From contig CM022391.1 of the NCBI GenBank assembly GCA_011833715.1, positions 149,858,575 through 149,922,574 on the forward strand: a stretch of DNA of 64,000 bases, in the 5' to 3' direction. Shown piece by piece: positions 1 through 11,420 of this stretch. The notes beneath the pieces were generated by a model. The model was not told where the DNA came from. It ran no database searches and worked only from the letters and a program-made list of their open reading frames with translations. Each line of letters begins with the position of its first letter. Position 1 is the stretch's first letter. Made by a program: the position numbers and the translations under genes. This DNA comes from Carcinoscorpius rotundicauda (Eukaryota > Arthropoda > Merostomata > Xiphosura > Limulidae).

Positions 1-2558
1 TTTAACTCTTGCTAAAATATTTCTTTATCACTAAGAACATTTTTGGTTAAACACTTGTCCCGTTGTATATAAACCGGCATTATATAGAAAATACGTTGAT
101 ACGTTTTTAATATTTAGAAGCTATAAATACATAAAAAAATTTTAGATTATTTAAATTCGAAACAATCTAACATAATTTGTACTTGTGAAAGTGAAAAACA
201 AACATGGTAAATTGGCTTTTCTTCATATCCAAATCAACAAATTAGATAACCACTTCACAACATCTGTTTATCGTGAAAAAACATTTTCAAGCTTACATAT
301 TCGATTCGCCAGTTTATTCCAATCATCTGTCCAAACTACCTCACTCTTCATTCAGAAATTATCATCTTACAAATCTCTTCAATAAAAAACGACTATTCAA
401 TTCATTTTATTCAAGATGTAACACGTAACTTCCTTCCTCACATATTTGATCCCCCTATAAAGTATACACCGTTGATAAATAACCAATAAGATATATTGAT
501 CCATTTTTTTAGGTAAGCAAAGTTTCAAACTGAGATCACAAATTTTAAAAATAATTAAAATGTTTTATCCACAAGGTCAGCTACAAATGGTATTTAAAAT
601 GTCTTTCAAAGTGCAAAATATATTTCAGTCTAAAGAGATATTGTCTACACACATGCGTTTCAGGATCATATGTAATACACATGTGGTAGCTGTAATGCCA
701 CTTGCATCAGCAAAACTATTTGCAAATTATACTTGCGAGCCTGAGAACATATGGGCGTATAAAGAAATTAAGTGTAAAGGGATATAACTACAGTATATCA
801 AAGAACAGAAACAGTACAATAATATAAGACACAAAATACTCTATGATTCAATGACCCAAAAGTATTCCGTGACAAATAACGAAACTATTTTTATTATCGT
901 TATTAACTTATTCTTTGCTTATTTACATACTTTTCTAGATGGTTAACAGGGTGGGCTGTTTGCTGGTTTAGGTAGTTTCCAAGAGCTTTTATGGTTAATG
1001 TGTTTGTGGTATGTAGAAAATAAGTAAGATATGTAAAACAATTTTTTCAATAATACTTTCATTTGTATTAAGCTAAGGCTATGCTTGTTTTGAAAATTAT
1101 TAAATGACTTTTTTTTTTAATAATAAAGTACTTTTGATCATTTCGTGTGTTGTTAGTGACCTCTGTAAACAACGATCATATACAAGTACATTGATTCGGT
1201 AAAAATGCCACCCAAAACCTCATAAATATATTACATCTCTTAAAATTAGCTCGAATGTCATTTAAGAGCTGATGCTATTATCTGGAATACTGATCATACT
1301 GTTACATCTTTTAACACCCACAATAAATATTAACCCTCGCAATTCCTCTGTTAACTTCTCTCTTTCTAAAAATAAAACCTGAACCAGTCGTTTTATTGTT
1401 ATTATTATATTCCAAATATCACTTTATTAGTAAATTGAAGTCATTGATGGAACAAAAAAATTATATTTTAAAATAAAAGGTGTAAATGACCAAAAACATT
1501 TTCGAGAAGTCTAATTATCAGTTATACAGTATGCGAAAATTCTAGAGAAAAATAAGCATGAAAGGTGTGAAAAGTTTTTTCTTACGTCACAGTTTTTCTC
1601 CCGGTTTCGTTTCCAAAGTTTCTTGTTTTCTTTTGTTTCACTACTGGGAACAAGGCTAGCATGACGGCGAGTCTTCGGATTGAGAGTTAAAATATTCTAG
1701 CAAGTAGAATAAATATCATATTATCAATTATATTTTGGGGAAAATTACTAATTCCTTATAAATAACATACCTGAAAAAAAAACTTTCATATTTTCATACT
1801 TTTACTGTTGTTTTGTGTTTTGTTGTTTTCATGGTCCTTGGGATCCTTGTTCTTGTTTTTTTTAATTACACATAAAGGAAATAATTTTTCATAATCTAAA
1901 ATAGCCTTTCGTTAATCATGAATCTACATAAGTTCTGTTTACAGTACGGGTACCCCAACTAGTATACATAAACTGTGTCATGTTAATCGCCTTTTTGTAA
2001 GGAATTACTTAGTCTTGGAACAAATTTGTGAGATCTTTCATTCAATTATTGATGGTTGAACGGCAACTGCTGTTACTCAATCGTACTGAAATTTTAATTA
2101 ATGGGCTAAGAAATATTCTAAAAACTAAATAACAAAAAACTAGCAAAATATTAAAAAAAGCTACTCAAATGACACCGAATTTTCTAAAATCCAGATTAAC
2201 TTTTTGAATTGTAGCTCATCTGTAGTTTTGATGAACGAGTTCTGCTTTTCATCTATGATATATTTAATATATGCGTCAAATGTAAAACATATGTCAATTG
2301 GTTACATATTCAAGAACTAGCTGATTATATATATAATATTGTTTTGCTTGTTCAGGAAATGAAGCTTTGGATATTTTATTCATTAAACTAATTATCTACG
2401 ACAATATTTAGTAAAGACGTGTGTATTTAGTTTTATCTTTTTTATAATCGTTTAGAGTCAGCGTAATGTTCTTTTCAGACTAGTCTTCCTTATTTATAAG
2501 TTGTATATGTGATTACAATAACCTAAAACAAACTTTAAAACTTTCTTCCTTCACTGCT
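1..2558. other. AT-rich non-coding stretch
   Basis: I see no gene, RNA or recognisable transposon here. The short open frames at 185-385 and 560-787 (+) have no domain-like composition and no splice or promoter context, so I treat them as chance. Confidence 0.6.
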
Positions 2559-2812
2559 GGCCAAGCATGGCCAGATGGGTTATTCCGAGGGGCGCAGATT
2601 CGAATCACCGTCACACCAAACATGCTCGTTCTTTCAGCCGTGTTAGCCTTATAATGTGGCAGTCAATCCCACTAATCGTTGGTAAAAGAGTATCTCAAGA
2701 GTTGGCGGTGGGTGGTGATGACTAGATGCCTTCCCTCTAGCCTTACACTGCCAAATTAGGAACGCCTAACGCAGGTAACCCACGAGTAGCTTTGCACGAA
2801 ATTTAAAAAAAA
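2559..2812 (+). repeat. SINE family 1, full-length but diverged
   Basis: This is a tRNA-derived SINE. The head resembles a tRNA with an A box near GGCCAGATGG and a B box near GATTCGAATC. It is followed by the family body (AAACATGCTCG, CAATCCCACT, GGTGGGTGGTGATGACTAG, CTTACACTG) and ends in an A-rich tail. The head is damaged across the anticodon arm. The same body recurs at least a dozen times in the window on both strands. Confidence 0.9.
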
Positions 2813-4463
2813 AAGAAAACCTTTAGTAGAATTTTTTGTTGAATTCTTATGCATACATATAAATATGTGTTCATAAAGTCATGTTGTTACTGCATCGTTG
2901 TACGTTTTGTTTAACCCAACTTTTCTTTTCTGGTACACACACATCTATATATATATATATAAATTATGTTTTTTTTATATAACCGAATGTACTTTAATAA
3001 CAGACGGAAAAACTAACAAAACTTTGTTTTAAAATGTTCTGTTAAATACTGTAATTTTCGAGTTGTTTAGTCTAAAATACAAGTATTAGCACATATATTA
3101 TTCTAAACATATTAAGTTTTCAGTTAAATTATTCTGCTTATATTAAAGTATTACATCTTTACGTAAGTTTACAGTTATCTTCACTTGATTAACTATTCTA
3201 TTCCCATGACGTTAGTCATAATTAGATGTTACATTTTCTGCGGCTTTACCACCTAACTGGTTTTCTAGATATATTCATTATTTATAGTAAATGGGACAAA
3301 ACGTAACAATAATAGCACGTTGGTGCTCTCGTGAGAATTGCGATGTTATTAATCATTCACAAGAAACGTTGAGTGAGCTACGAGAGTATTAAGACTTTTT
3401 GTTTCCATATATTATTTTTAACTATAGACAAGACTAATAAACAAAGATTTACGGTACTAAAACCCAGTGGTGTCCATAAAATAATATTTCTTACTTCTGC
3501 TGTAACAGGTGGACAATGTTTAAACATCATTTGTTTGACAGAAAAGAAATAAATTATTTAATTTCCTTCATCCTTTTTCATACCCCTAGTCCTTCGCTAA
3601 CTATGATTTATCGCTTGGCTAGAAACATCTAACTGTAGCTTAAGGTTGATGTGAGCAATCTGCTAAAATTAAGATGGTTTCTTGTAAGGCCTAAGAGAAA
3701 TGGGCGCCTGTGATATTTTCTGGTGGAAACAGATTTCCCATCATGCATGAAATATACAGACTCAATAATAAGAGCAGTAATATTCCTATGTTTCGCCAAC
3801 CATTAAGCAAATCTAAGGAAAGGTGCAGAGACAAGCGGCTATTCGTTTTTGTTGGGGGTTTTTTCTGAGAAATTAAGATATATAATTTCGTACTTTTTTT
3901 AAAGCAATCTAAAAATATGTTACTCATAAAAAGAATGTATTGCAGAGTCAGAACTTTCTAGAACTAAAATTAGAGGATTCTCTCATACATTTTTACATAG
4001 TTTTTTGCATATTTTTTTCATGTGTAATTCATGTGAACGTTTTACTTTGGTGTAGACTATCTGCAAAAATAGGGTGATAAAATTTACTTTAATATGTAAT
4101 ATCAGAGGACGTCACTTTTTTCACCTCTTACTGATGATGGTGGTGGCGCTACATATTCATGGTCAGATTACAGAGTTTATGAAACAACAGGTCTTTCAAA
4201 ACAAATTCACAAATATCACGAATAAAACAGAACTGTACTTATAATAATTGAATATTCTTTTCATCAACATTAAATAAAATAAACCATTTTTGTTATTATT
4301 CCCAAAGTGTTGCCTTAATGTTACAAACAGACACACACACACTCTAAATCAATGTTAACATACCAGTATTAATTTACGTGAGCTGTGTGTTTAATCTCAA
4401 GAGATTTATTAGAAAGTCATGAACAAGATTCGTTAACTTTTTCATGTTGTGTTGTGATGTTGC
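2813..4463. other. AT-rich non-coding stretch
   Basis: No gene is seen. It holds a short (TA)n run near 2947-2961, a short inverted pair CTCTCGT/ACGAGAG near 3328-3390 of unknown meaning, and a (CA)n run near 4330. The minus-strand frame at 3691-3927 has no recognisable features. Confidence 0.55.
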
Positions 4464-4549
4464 GTTTTCTTACAGCAAAGCCACATCAGGCTATCCATCG
4501 AGGGGAATCAAACCATTGATTTTAAACGTTGTAAATCCGTAGACTTACC
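4464..4549 (-). repeat. SINE family 2, split by a family-1 insertion
   Basis: This is a family-2 tRNA-like SINE in reverse orientation: the complement of the CAGATAGCCxxATGTGGCTTTG tail region comes first, then the complement of the B-box GGTTTGATTCCCC, then the complement of the ATTTACAACGTTTAAAATC region. It is interrupted by a family-1 SINE at 4550-4757. Its last bases resume at 4758-4780. Confidence 0.8.
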
Positions 4550-4757
4550 CATTCCCGTCGCGTCAAACATGCTCGCTTTTTTAGCCGTGGGGGCGTTATA
4601 ATGTTACGGTCAATTCCACTCTTCGTTGGTTAAAGAGTACCCCAAGACTTGGCAGTGGGTGGTGATGACTAGCTGCCTTCCCTCTAGTCTTACACTGCAA
4701 AATTAGGGACGGCTAGCACAGATAGCCCTTGAGTAGCTTTGAGCGAAATTCAAAAAC
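4550..4757 (+). repeat. SINE family 1, 5'-truncated, inside a family-2 SINE
   Basis: The copy starts just after the B box and runs through the whole family-1 body to an A-rich end. It is flanked by a 16-17-bp near-identical target duplication (AAATCCGTAGACTTACC at 4533-4549 and AAATCGTGGACTTACC at 4758-4773). That shows retroposition into an older family-2 SINE. Confidence 0.88.
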
Positions 4758-4780
4758 AAATCGTGGACTTACCGCTGACC

Positions 4781-6890
4781 TTGTTAATGCACATGTTACA
4801 ATTTCGGTAAAGATTGATTCTGCTTATCTGCTAATGCTGCTGAATCAACAGGAAACGAGCTGTGAGATGGTATTTCAATGCCAGTGTTCACGATTTAATA
4901 CTTAGAGGAAATGTAATTAGTTTATTTTCTCCACTAGTTTGTTTGCTATTAAGGTAAGAGCTATGCCCACAATAATTGTCTAATTGTAAAAAACGATTTT
5001 TAGCGTTATGAGCCCAACGACTTACAACTGAGCCACCAAGATATATTTCTTTTCACTGGTCTAAAATTATTGTGAAAATTAAATTTAGCTTCCAGACAAT
5101 ATTAAAGCAGACTCTCAAAGCGCAGTTTACTTCAGATTGATATGACAGGGCGACCTCGTTTTCTTTTGTACAAAATAATTATGAAGTAACTGTGTCATAT
5201 ATTTTCGGTTTTCTTTTCAAATGCGGTTAACTCAAACGAGTTCATATGATGAGTGCACTACTTGAGTTTTTTTGGAAAACAAATGATTAATTTAAAGTTG
5301 ACATTACATATTGTAGTCGCTTTAATTTAGAATGAAGCAAGGGAAAAAAGTTTTGTTTTTTTCTTACCTCAATGTCTGGGGTGTCTTTACTAATCGAAAA
5401 ATATCTTTTCGACATATCTGTGATGTAAATCCCTGTTGGAATTATTTTGATCAGTTAAAACTTGAAAAGTGTAAATTTCATCAACTAGGTGGAAAATGAT
5501 GATGAAAATCACACACACACTAATTAACTATTCTTATTTTTGCTTCTTGACTTCTCGGTGTGGACTCGGCAGATAGCCCGATGTGGTTATGCTATGAGAA
5601 AACACGCACACATTCACACTTCTATTGTGAGCAGAAGCTTGTAGGTGCGGCTGCGTACAAACAGTCGTGATAAATCCCGTAAAGAACAAATGCTAACGAA
5701 TACGTCATAAGTAATGAAAGTTCAAACGTGTGAAAAGTTCCTATATATTCTATCAATACGTGACACCTAGCGTCAAAATATCCATGTACAAAATATCATA
5801 AAATATTGTGTAGCAGTATAAGCCATACACGCGAGAAAATTTTTATTCATGCATTTTGTTTTTCTAATTATAACTTCAATTAATTATTTATATTTCACAA
5901 AAATTATAACATGAAATTATATCTTATTAATCTTGAAATTACATGTTATATTTCTTGAATAAATGAAAATGTTTTGTTTTAACACAAAGTGAAAAGCTAT
6001 TACAAATTGTTGGCTCTTTATAATCAATTCCAAATATTGAAATACTTTCTTTAAAGTTTCATGCTGAATGAGCAAAGTTATTTGTTTCCAAGCCGTAAAA
6101 AATAAAAACTATAACGAAGCAATTTTGTTCTACCATTTAAAAAATTATAACTTATGTAAACATTACTTTGAATTAATTTTAATTCATAGCATACCTACAA
6201 ATGGATTAACCTTTCAGCTATCAAATTGATTAGTTTAAAAACTGGAGATTCGGTCATGATTTTTAATAATACTAAATTTTGTACTAACTGAGAAGTGATG
6301 CTAAGTAAAACTGAATGATAATATAAAGTGAAAATTCTTATTACAATACCAAACACACAGTGTGTATACATATAAATAACAGATTTTTTTAGTTTTATGA
6401 TATAACTGGATCTCAATTTTACTGGCTCCTGTGTTTTTGCTGCCTTCTTTAAAGACATTTTACAGATTATCTGAGTCCATTGTTTCATGATTCCCAAAAA
6501 ACGCCGCATTTATATTGAGCGACTAGAGTTCATCGTGTAACTGGTCATTTTCAATGATATCACGTGTACAACAATTGAGGAAATTGTTGTCACAATAATT
6601 GCAGAATGTACAGCAATGCAGCAACATCTTTCCTGGACATAAATGTTATTTAATACTTGATAAGAAGGAACTAATGCCGATAAAATGAAAATGATCTAAT
6701 AGTTTTCTCGATCACATATTTTGCGAAATCTGAATATATACAGAACAGAAAAATATTAATAAATATAATAACATTACAAGAATATATAAATGCGAGGTGT
6801 GTTCATATACTACAACAATATGTGTTAAAGTTAGTTTTTAAGTAGACAATTCAAATTTCATACATTTAAAGTCCATACAGTCCATAAATA
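4781..6890. other. AT-rich non-coding stretch
   Basis: Apart from the family-2 fragment at 5552-5615, nothing is recognisable. The minus-strand frame at 6195-6509 (104 codons) is AT-driven in composition and matches no family I know. Confidence 0.5.
5552..5615 (+). repeat. SINE family 2, 3' fragment
   Basis: The fragment keeps TCTCGGTGTGGACTCGGCAG, then the shared tail AGATAGCCCGATGTGG and a CA-rich end (ACACGCACACATTCACA). The tRNA-like head is missing. Confidence 0.75.
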
Positions 6891-8067
6891 CAGTAGAGCC
6901 CCTCACTAACGACCCCCTTACTAACGACTTCTCCTGTCATACGACCGGAAAATTTTTGACGGTACCCTGTTTGCATTAAATTTACCCCTCGTGGACGACT
7001 TCCCCTCAAACGCGACTAACGACCTACCAAATTGAACAATTTTGATTATTTTACCTCTCACTAACGACTAAGTAACATTATTATGTGGCATATTCTGTGA
7101 AGTTACATAGCGGTCTGCCTTCTCATTTATGGCATATTACAAATGAGTTTAATTATTCCGTAGTTAAACAGTATTACGTAATCTACTTCAACAATAAATG
7201 TATTTCCAGTGCATCGAATCGGAAAGAAGATTAATTTTCATTGGTAAATTAATCTTATTCTCAATGCGCTCAGTGCGCTTATTCTACAGTACATAATGAA
7301 TTCGGAACACTAAATCGAATTATTTAACAGACAGGATTATTGTGCATAATGTGAAGATTCCTCATAACACAGACTCATTTTTTACCAGAATGTCGAAGAG
7401 ATAGTTGCTTAACTTAGAAGAGAGAGTTTCCGTCATTAAACGACACGACAAAGGGGAAACTGCAATAAATATCGCCACGAATCTTGGAGTTGGTAAAACT
7501 CAAATTCAGACAATCATTAAAGAGAAAGAAAAAAAATTGAAAAAGTGGGAAACAGGCGAAAATCCAAAAAAAAGCAGAACAAGAGAAGATGCCTATACGA
7601 CGAGTTGGATGAGAAGGTGTGGCAGTGGTTTGTGAATACAAGATCCAGGAATCTACCAATTACCGGGAAACTAATTCAAGAAAAAGCATTAATATTGGCG
7701 TCTCAGCTTGGCAATGAAGGCTTCTCTGCTAGCAATGGATGGTTAGATAGATTCGTAAAAAGGCAAAATATTCTCTGTGGCGAAAGTGCTGAAGTTTCTC
7801 AAGAAGCAGTTGAAGATTGGACTAATCGTCTCCCATTCATCTGTGAAGGCTATTCCCCTAATGACATATTTAACGCTGATGAGACTGGGATACAATACAG
7901 ATCATTTCCAACGAAATCAATACATGTATTCTTCTTTCACAAGAAACTAACTAATTTCACATAAAGAAACAGTTTAAATATATTGAAAGGTTATAAATGA
8001 AAGAGACTTGAGAACGTCATGATAATTTATCGGTTAATAATATCGATTGTCGAGGGCTACGTTTGGC
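6891..8067 (+). mobile_element. pogo/Tigger-type DNA transposon, internally deleted
   Basis: The left end starts CAGTAGAGCCCCTCACTAAC directly after a TA, as expected for the Tc1/mariner/pogo superfamily. The first 190 bases carry CTAACGAC several times, a sub-terminal repeat. A broken transposase follows at 7390-7964. The right end is uncertain: GTCGAGGGCTACG at about 8054-8066 is a poor inverted match to the left end, so the 3' boundary is a guess. The element has lost everything between the first catalytic Asp and the right end. Confidence 0.7.
7390..7964 (+). pseudogene. Tigger/pogo transposase remnant (CENP-B-like)
   Basis: The start ATG at 7390 is followed four codons later by a stop, then LNLEERVSVIKRHDKGE and NLGVGKTQIQTIIKEK, a psq/CENP-B N-terminal helix-turn-helix. 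Near 7570-7590 the frame shifts to the frame that begins at 7545. That frame gives a CENP-B-type DNA-binding domain (LDEKVWQWF, LASQLGNEGFSASNGWLDRF) and then DIFNADETGIQYRSFP, which holds the first catalytic Asp of the DDE/D domain. The sequence then diverges and stops at 7964. A full transposase of this group is about 450-600 residues, so well over half is missing. It cannot be active. Confidence 0.85.
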
Positions 8068-8825
8068 TGAATAAAATTGAAACCAAATCGGATTTTTATT
8101 GAAATTGGACTTAGTATAATGTTTAAAACGCTAGGAGTAGAAACATTTTGTTCAAAGGTTCATATTTAAGATAAACAAACTTTGATTATAATAATGAAGT
8201 CTGCACTGTCTTCTTAAAATATCGAAAACTGGAAGTCTTGTTGTACACTTTGGCGTATTATTTTTTTACGTAATTTGTTCTATTAATGAGCTCTTATTCA
8301 GTTTCATATGTTAATATATGTAATGTAGCTTCCGTGTTCTTGTCATTACAAAGATTGGCCTAATTCCTCTTTTTATACTAATTTCATTGTGTAAAATGTA
8401 GATAATCTTTACTGCAGAATCTGTTCATCTCAATACTATTTTCTTTATTTTTATTTTTTTTCATAGTCCAATCCCCAATAGTTCTTTGAATTGTCAATAA
8501 AAGAAAGGAAAAATCAAAATTGTAAAACCTTGCCACAGTTTCCGTATTATGTTCAATTCCACAGTTAGCATTTCATAATAATTCAACATAGTGTCCAAAT
8601 ATTACCAGGTATATCACATATAGCCTTCGTAGAAGATAAGAGATTGAAACAACTGATACGTTGTGATTTTTTCTTCCTGATCTGGGTTGACCTAAAAGAA
8701 ACTATTTAATTCAGTAAAATTTAATACAAGTAATAAAAAAAACGAAAAACTATGAAGTTGGACCTAATGTTGGGAATCTGAATACATTATAGAAACGTTT
8801 AGAATGATTAGGTTGGATTGACGTC
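8068..8825. other. AT-rich non-coding stretch
   Basis: I see no gene, RNA or recognisable repeat here. Confidence 0.55.
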
Positions 8826-8928
8826 CTCATGGCTGAAAGGGCAAGCATGTTTGGTGTGATGGGAATTTAAACACGCGACCCTTAGATTACAAGTCGCGTG
8901 CCTTAATCACCTGACCACGTCGGTCCCA
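8826..8928 (-). repeat. SINE family 1, head only
   Basis: Only the 5' part is present, in reverse. It has the complement of the tRNA-like head (GACCACGTCGG, ACACGCGACC, TTAGATTACAAGTCGCG) followed by the complement of AAACATGCTTGCCCTTTCAGCC. The family body is missing. Confidence 0.82.
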
Positions 8929-9009
8929 GATAAAGGCACTGCTTAGGTAATAATGCATACTAACAAGTACATTAAAATATAAATCCAATACCAACACACA
9001 CAAACCAAT

Positions 9010-10130
9010 TAAAGAAAATGCTACTAAAATGGAAAACTAACACAATTTCAGAAAAATTTTATTCTGGCCTATGCAAGACTGACTCACGCGCACCACAGTT
9101 ATTTGGCACTCTTAAACCTCACAGACCAGATTGTCCGCTACGACTCATAACGTCGACGTAAGAGTCATTTAGCTACACCCTGGCAACTACATAACATGTT
9201 CATTTTCTAAATATGTAACATGAGCTCACAAGGCTCTTCCAATTCTAGCTTTTAAATCTATTTTTGATTATCGAAACTGAAAAGCTTCAATGGCCGGTTT
9301 TGATGTAATATCTATCTTCGCAGAATTCCCAACTACCGAAGCATATAAGGTGGCTTTAGAACTTCATTTCCAAGGTCTCAACCCATTAATACACACCTCC
9401 AACAACTAATTAAAAACTCTTATAAAATTCACCACCACTAAAACTAACTTTGTGTGACCAAAACTATATGCAAAAAAGTGGTTTAAGGATGGATAATAAT
9501 CTCGTGTTACCAGTTTTAGCCAACATTTTCATTATACAAACTGAATCTCAAGCGATAAATCCAGCCTTACACCCACCACTATACTAATAGGAATATGTCT
9601 ACGATACGATTATTGGTTTACATTTATAGAGCACTCATTAATTTTTCAACCACATTAACTCCATATACCCCGACATTAAGTTCACCTGTAAACACGAGAA
9701 AACTAACCAACTAACATTTCTCAATCTCAAGATCACAAGAACTGATACACAATTCAAAACATAAATCAAAGAAAAATAATTCATACTGAACTATACTATA
9801 CATTCCTTGGGACTCAAAACATGAAACAAAACAAAAACTCAACATATATCTACAACGGGTATCGAAATCCTAGTTCTAGCCTTGTAGTTTGCAAACATAT
9901 CACTGTGCTACTGTGAGGTGAAAACACCAACATATTAAGAAGGAAACACACAGAAACAAACGTAAAATCAAAGAATTCATACTTATATAATAACGGAGAC
10001 CAATGTCTAACCAGCATAAAGAAATAAATACCTTTATATCTATATTAATTATTAACATCTTACTGCAACGCCCCTTACAATCTCGTACCCGTTCACACTC
10101 TCTTCTCCAAGACAAATGGCCAGTGACCAG
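9010..10130 (+). pseudogene. Penelope-like retroelement reverse-transcriptase relic
   Basis: Plus-strand translation in shifting frames gives a chain of Penelope-like reverse-transcriptase signatures. In order these are FGTLKPHRPDCPLR (family: G-PK-HKP--PLRPI), then at about 9298 MAGFDVISIFAEFPTTEAY (family: SFDV-SLF--VPT-EA), LKTLIKFTTTKTNFV, a decayed KLYAKKWFKDG (family: Y-Q--GLAMG), a decayed region where YVDD should lie (DYWFTF survives), and near 9660-9800 matches to the N-L-FL-----K-Y-KP--T segment. Many stops and frameshifts make it a fossil. I did not see a GIY-YIG endonuclease. Assignment to Penelope-like elements rather than another RT class is inference from this motif order. Confidence 0.62.
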
Positions 10131-10139
10131 TAGTTTCAA

Positions 10140-11311
10140 ACTGTTTTTGTCAACCTGAAAATAACCTAAGAAGTTCGAAATGTTGTTCTGTAATCTATTT
10201 TAATTAAAGTTTTTAATACTGTTACGTATTATAATTTATTATGTCACATAAGCTACGTATTGCGATTACAAAATAACCGAAAATTTTAATTTCAAAGTTA
10301 ATTGGATATCAATTTGTATCAAATTTATGACTTTTGCCAACAACATTGGCACACACAATTTTTTTCTTAACACGTATATTTCAATATACAAACAACAATA
10401 AAATTTATAATAAGGGTTATTACAAATAGTTATTGAAAATATTCATTTAAAAACAAGAGTTTTTCAAAGGTATAAACTATATTGAGTCTTCTATCGTGTG
10501 AATAACTTAGCATTTTATTGACGGTCAAGGTCTTCGACGAATAAATTAATTCTGAGTCGAAATTTTTACACCTTTCTTAAGCTAGCTAGCTGTTTGTTTA
10601 TGGGTTTTTTTTTTTTTTGCTATTCTCTCACAACTTTCAAGCTGACTTTTTACTGATCAAGATATTTAATATCTTCAAAGAAATAACGACAACCGAGGTT
10701 AATTCACTAAAGTTTGTAACGTTCGAAATCTATAAACGTTTCGGGTCAAATATCTGTAGTTTCTCGAGTGTTTATCACAATAATGGTTTCTGAGGCTTGT
10801 AGTATACTGACTGTAATTGGCCAATAAATATTTTATTTCTATGTCTCAGCTCTTACACCGATTAGGCGAGATTCTTAAATGTTCAGTAATATTCAAAAAT
10901 GCTTTAGAGTTTTCGCAAAACTTATTTTGTTGATTCTTCCTCTCGAGAATCTTCTACAAAGTTATGGAATAGGCAGAACTATCTTAATACACATTCAACA
11001 ATACACATCACGTAGATATTAAAAGAAATGTACAACAGTAAATTCGTAACAATGCCTATACCAACCGTCTTTAGAATACATTTTTATTTCAAGTGTTTTT
11101 CTCGTAATAATAAAATATCCTTATCTTGTAAACACTTTTATTTGTGGCTACGTCATAAAAGCTCTCATTCCAAATTCGAACTGGCCACTTTAATAAAAAT
11201 GCATTTCCTTTTTTGCTTTTCAAAATAACGACTTTCATAATTTTTTATTTTAAACATGAGCATGCTTGTTTTATTTTTGCCAGCTTTCGAAACATTATGC
11301 GTCTTTATATG
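10140..11311. other. AT-rich non-coding stretch
   Basis: No gene is seen. A poly-T tract lies at about 10605-10618. The plus-strand frame at 11028-11228 has no recognisable features. Confidence 0.5.
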
Positions 11312-11420
11312 TTTCTGACAACAAAGCCACATCGGACTACCTGCTGAGCCAAGTGAGGGAAATTGAATCCTTATTTTAGTATTCTAAATCCATAGATTTA
11401 CTGCTGAACGAGCGAGAGGC
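11312..11420 (-). repeat. SINE family 2, near full length
   Basis: This is a reverse copy. It has the complement of the tail (ACAAAGCCACATCGGACTA), then CTGCTGAGCC, a damaged B-box complement, and the complement of TAAATCTATGGATTTAGAAT in the anticodon-arm region. Confidence 0.8.

Noticed and set aside
8054..8067. Right terminal repeat of the Tigger element
   Set aside because: GTCGAGGGCTACG matches the inverted left end only with several gaps, so I use it only as a tentative limit.
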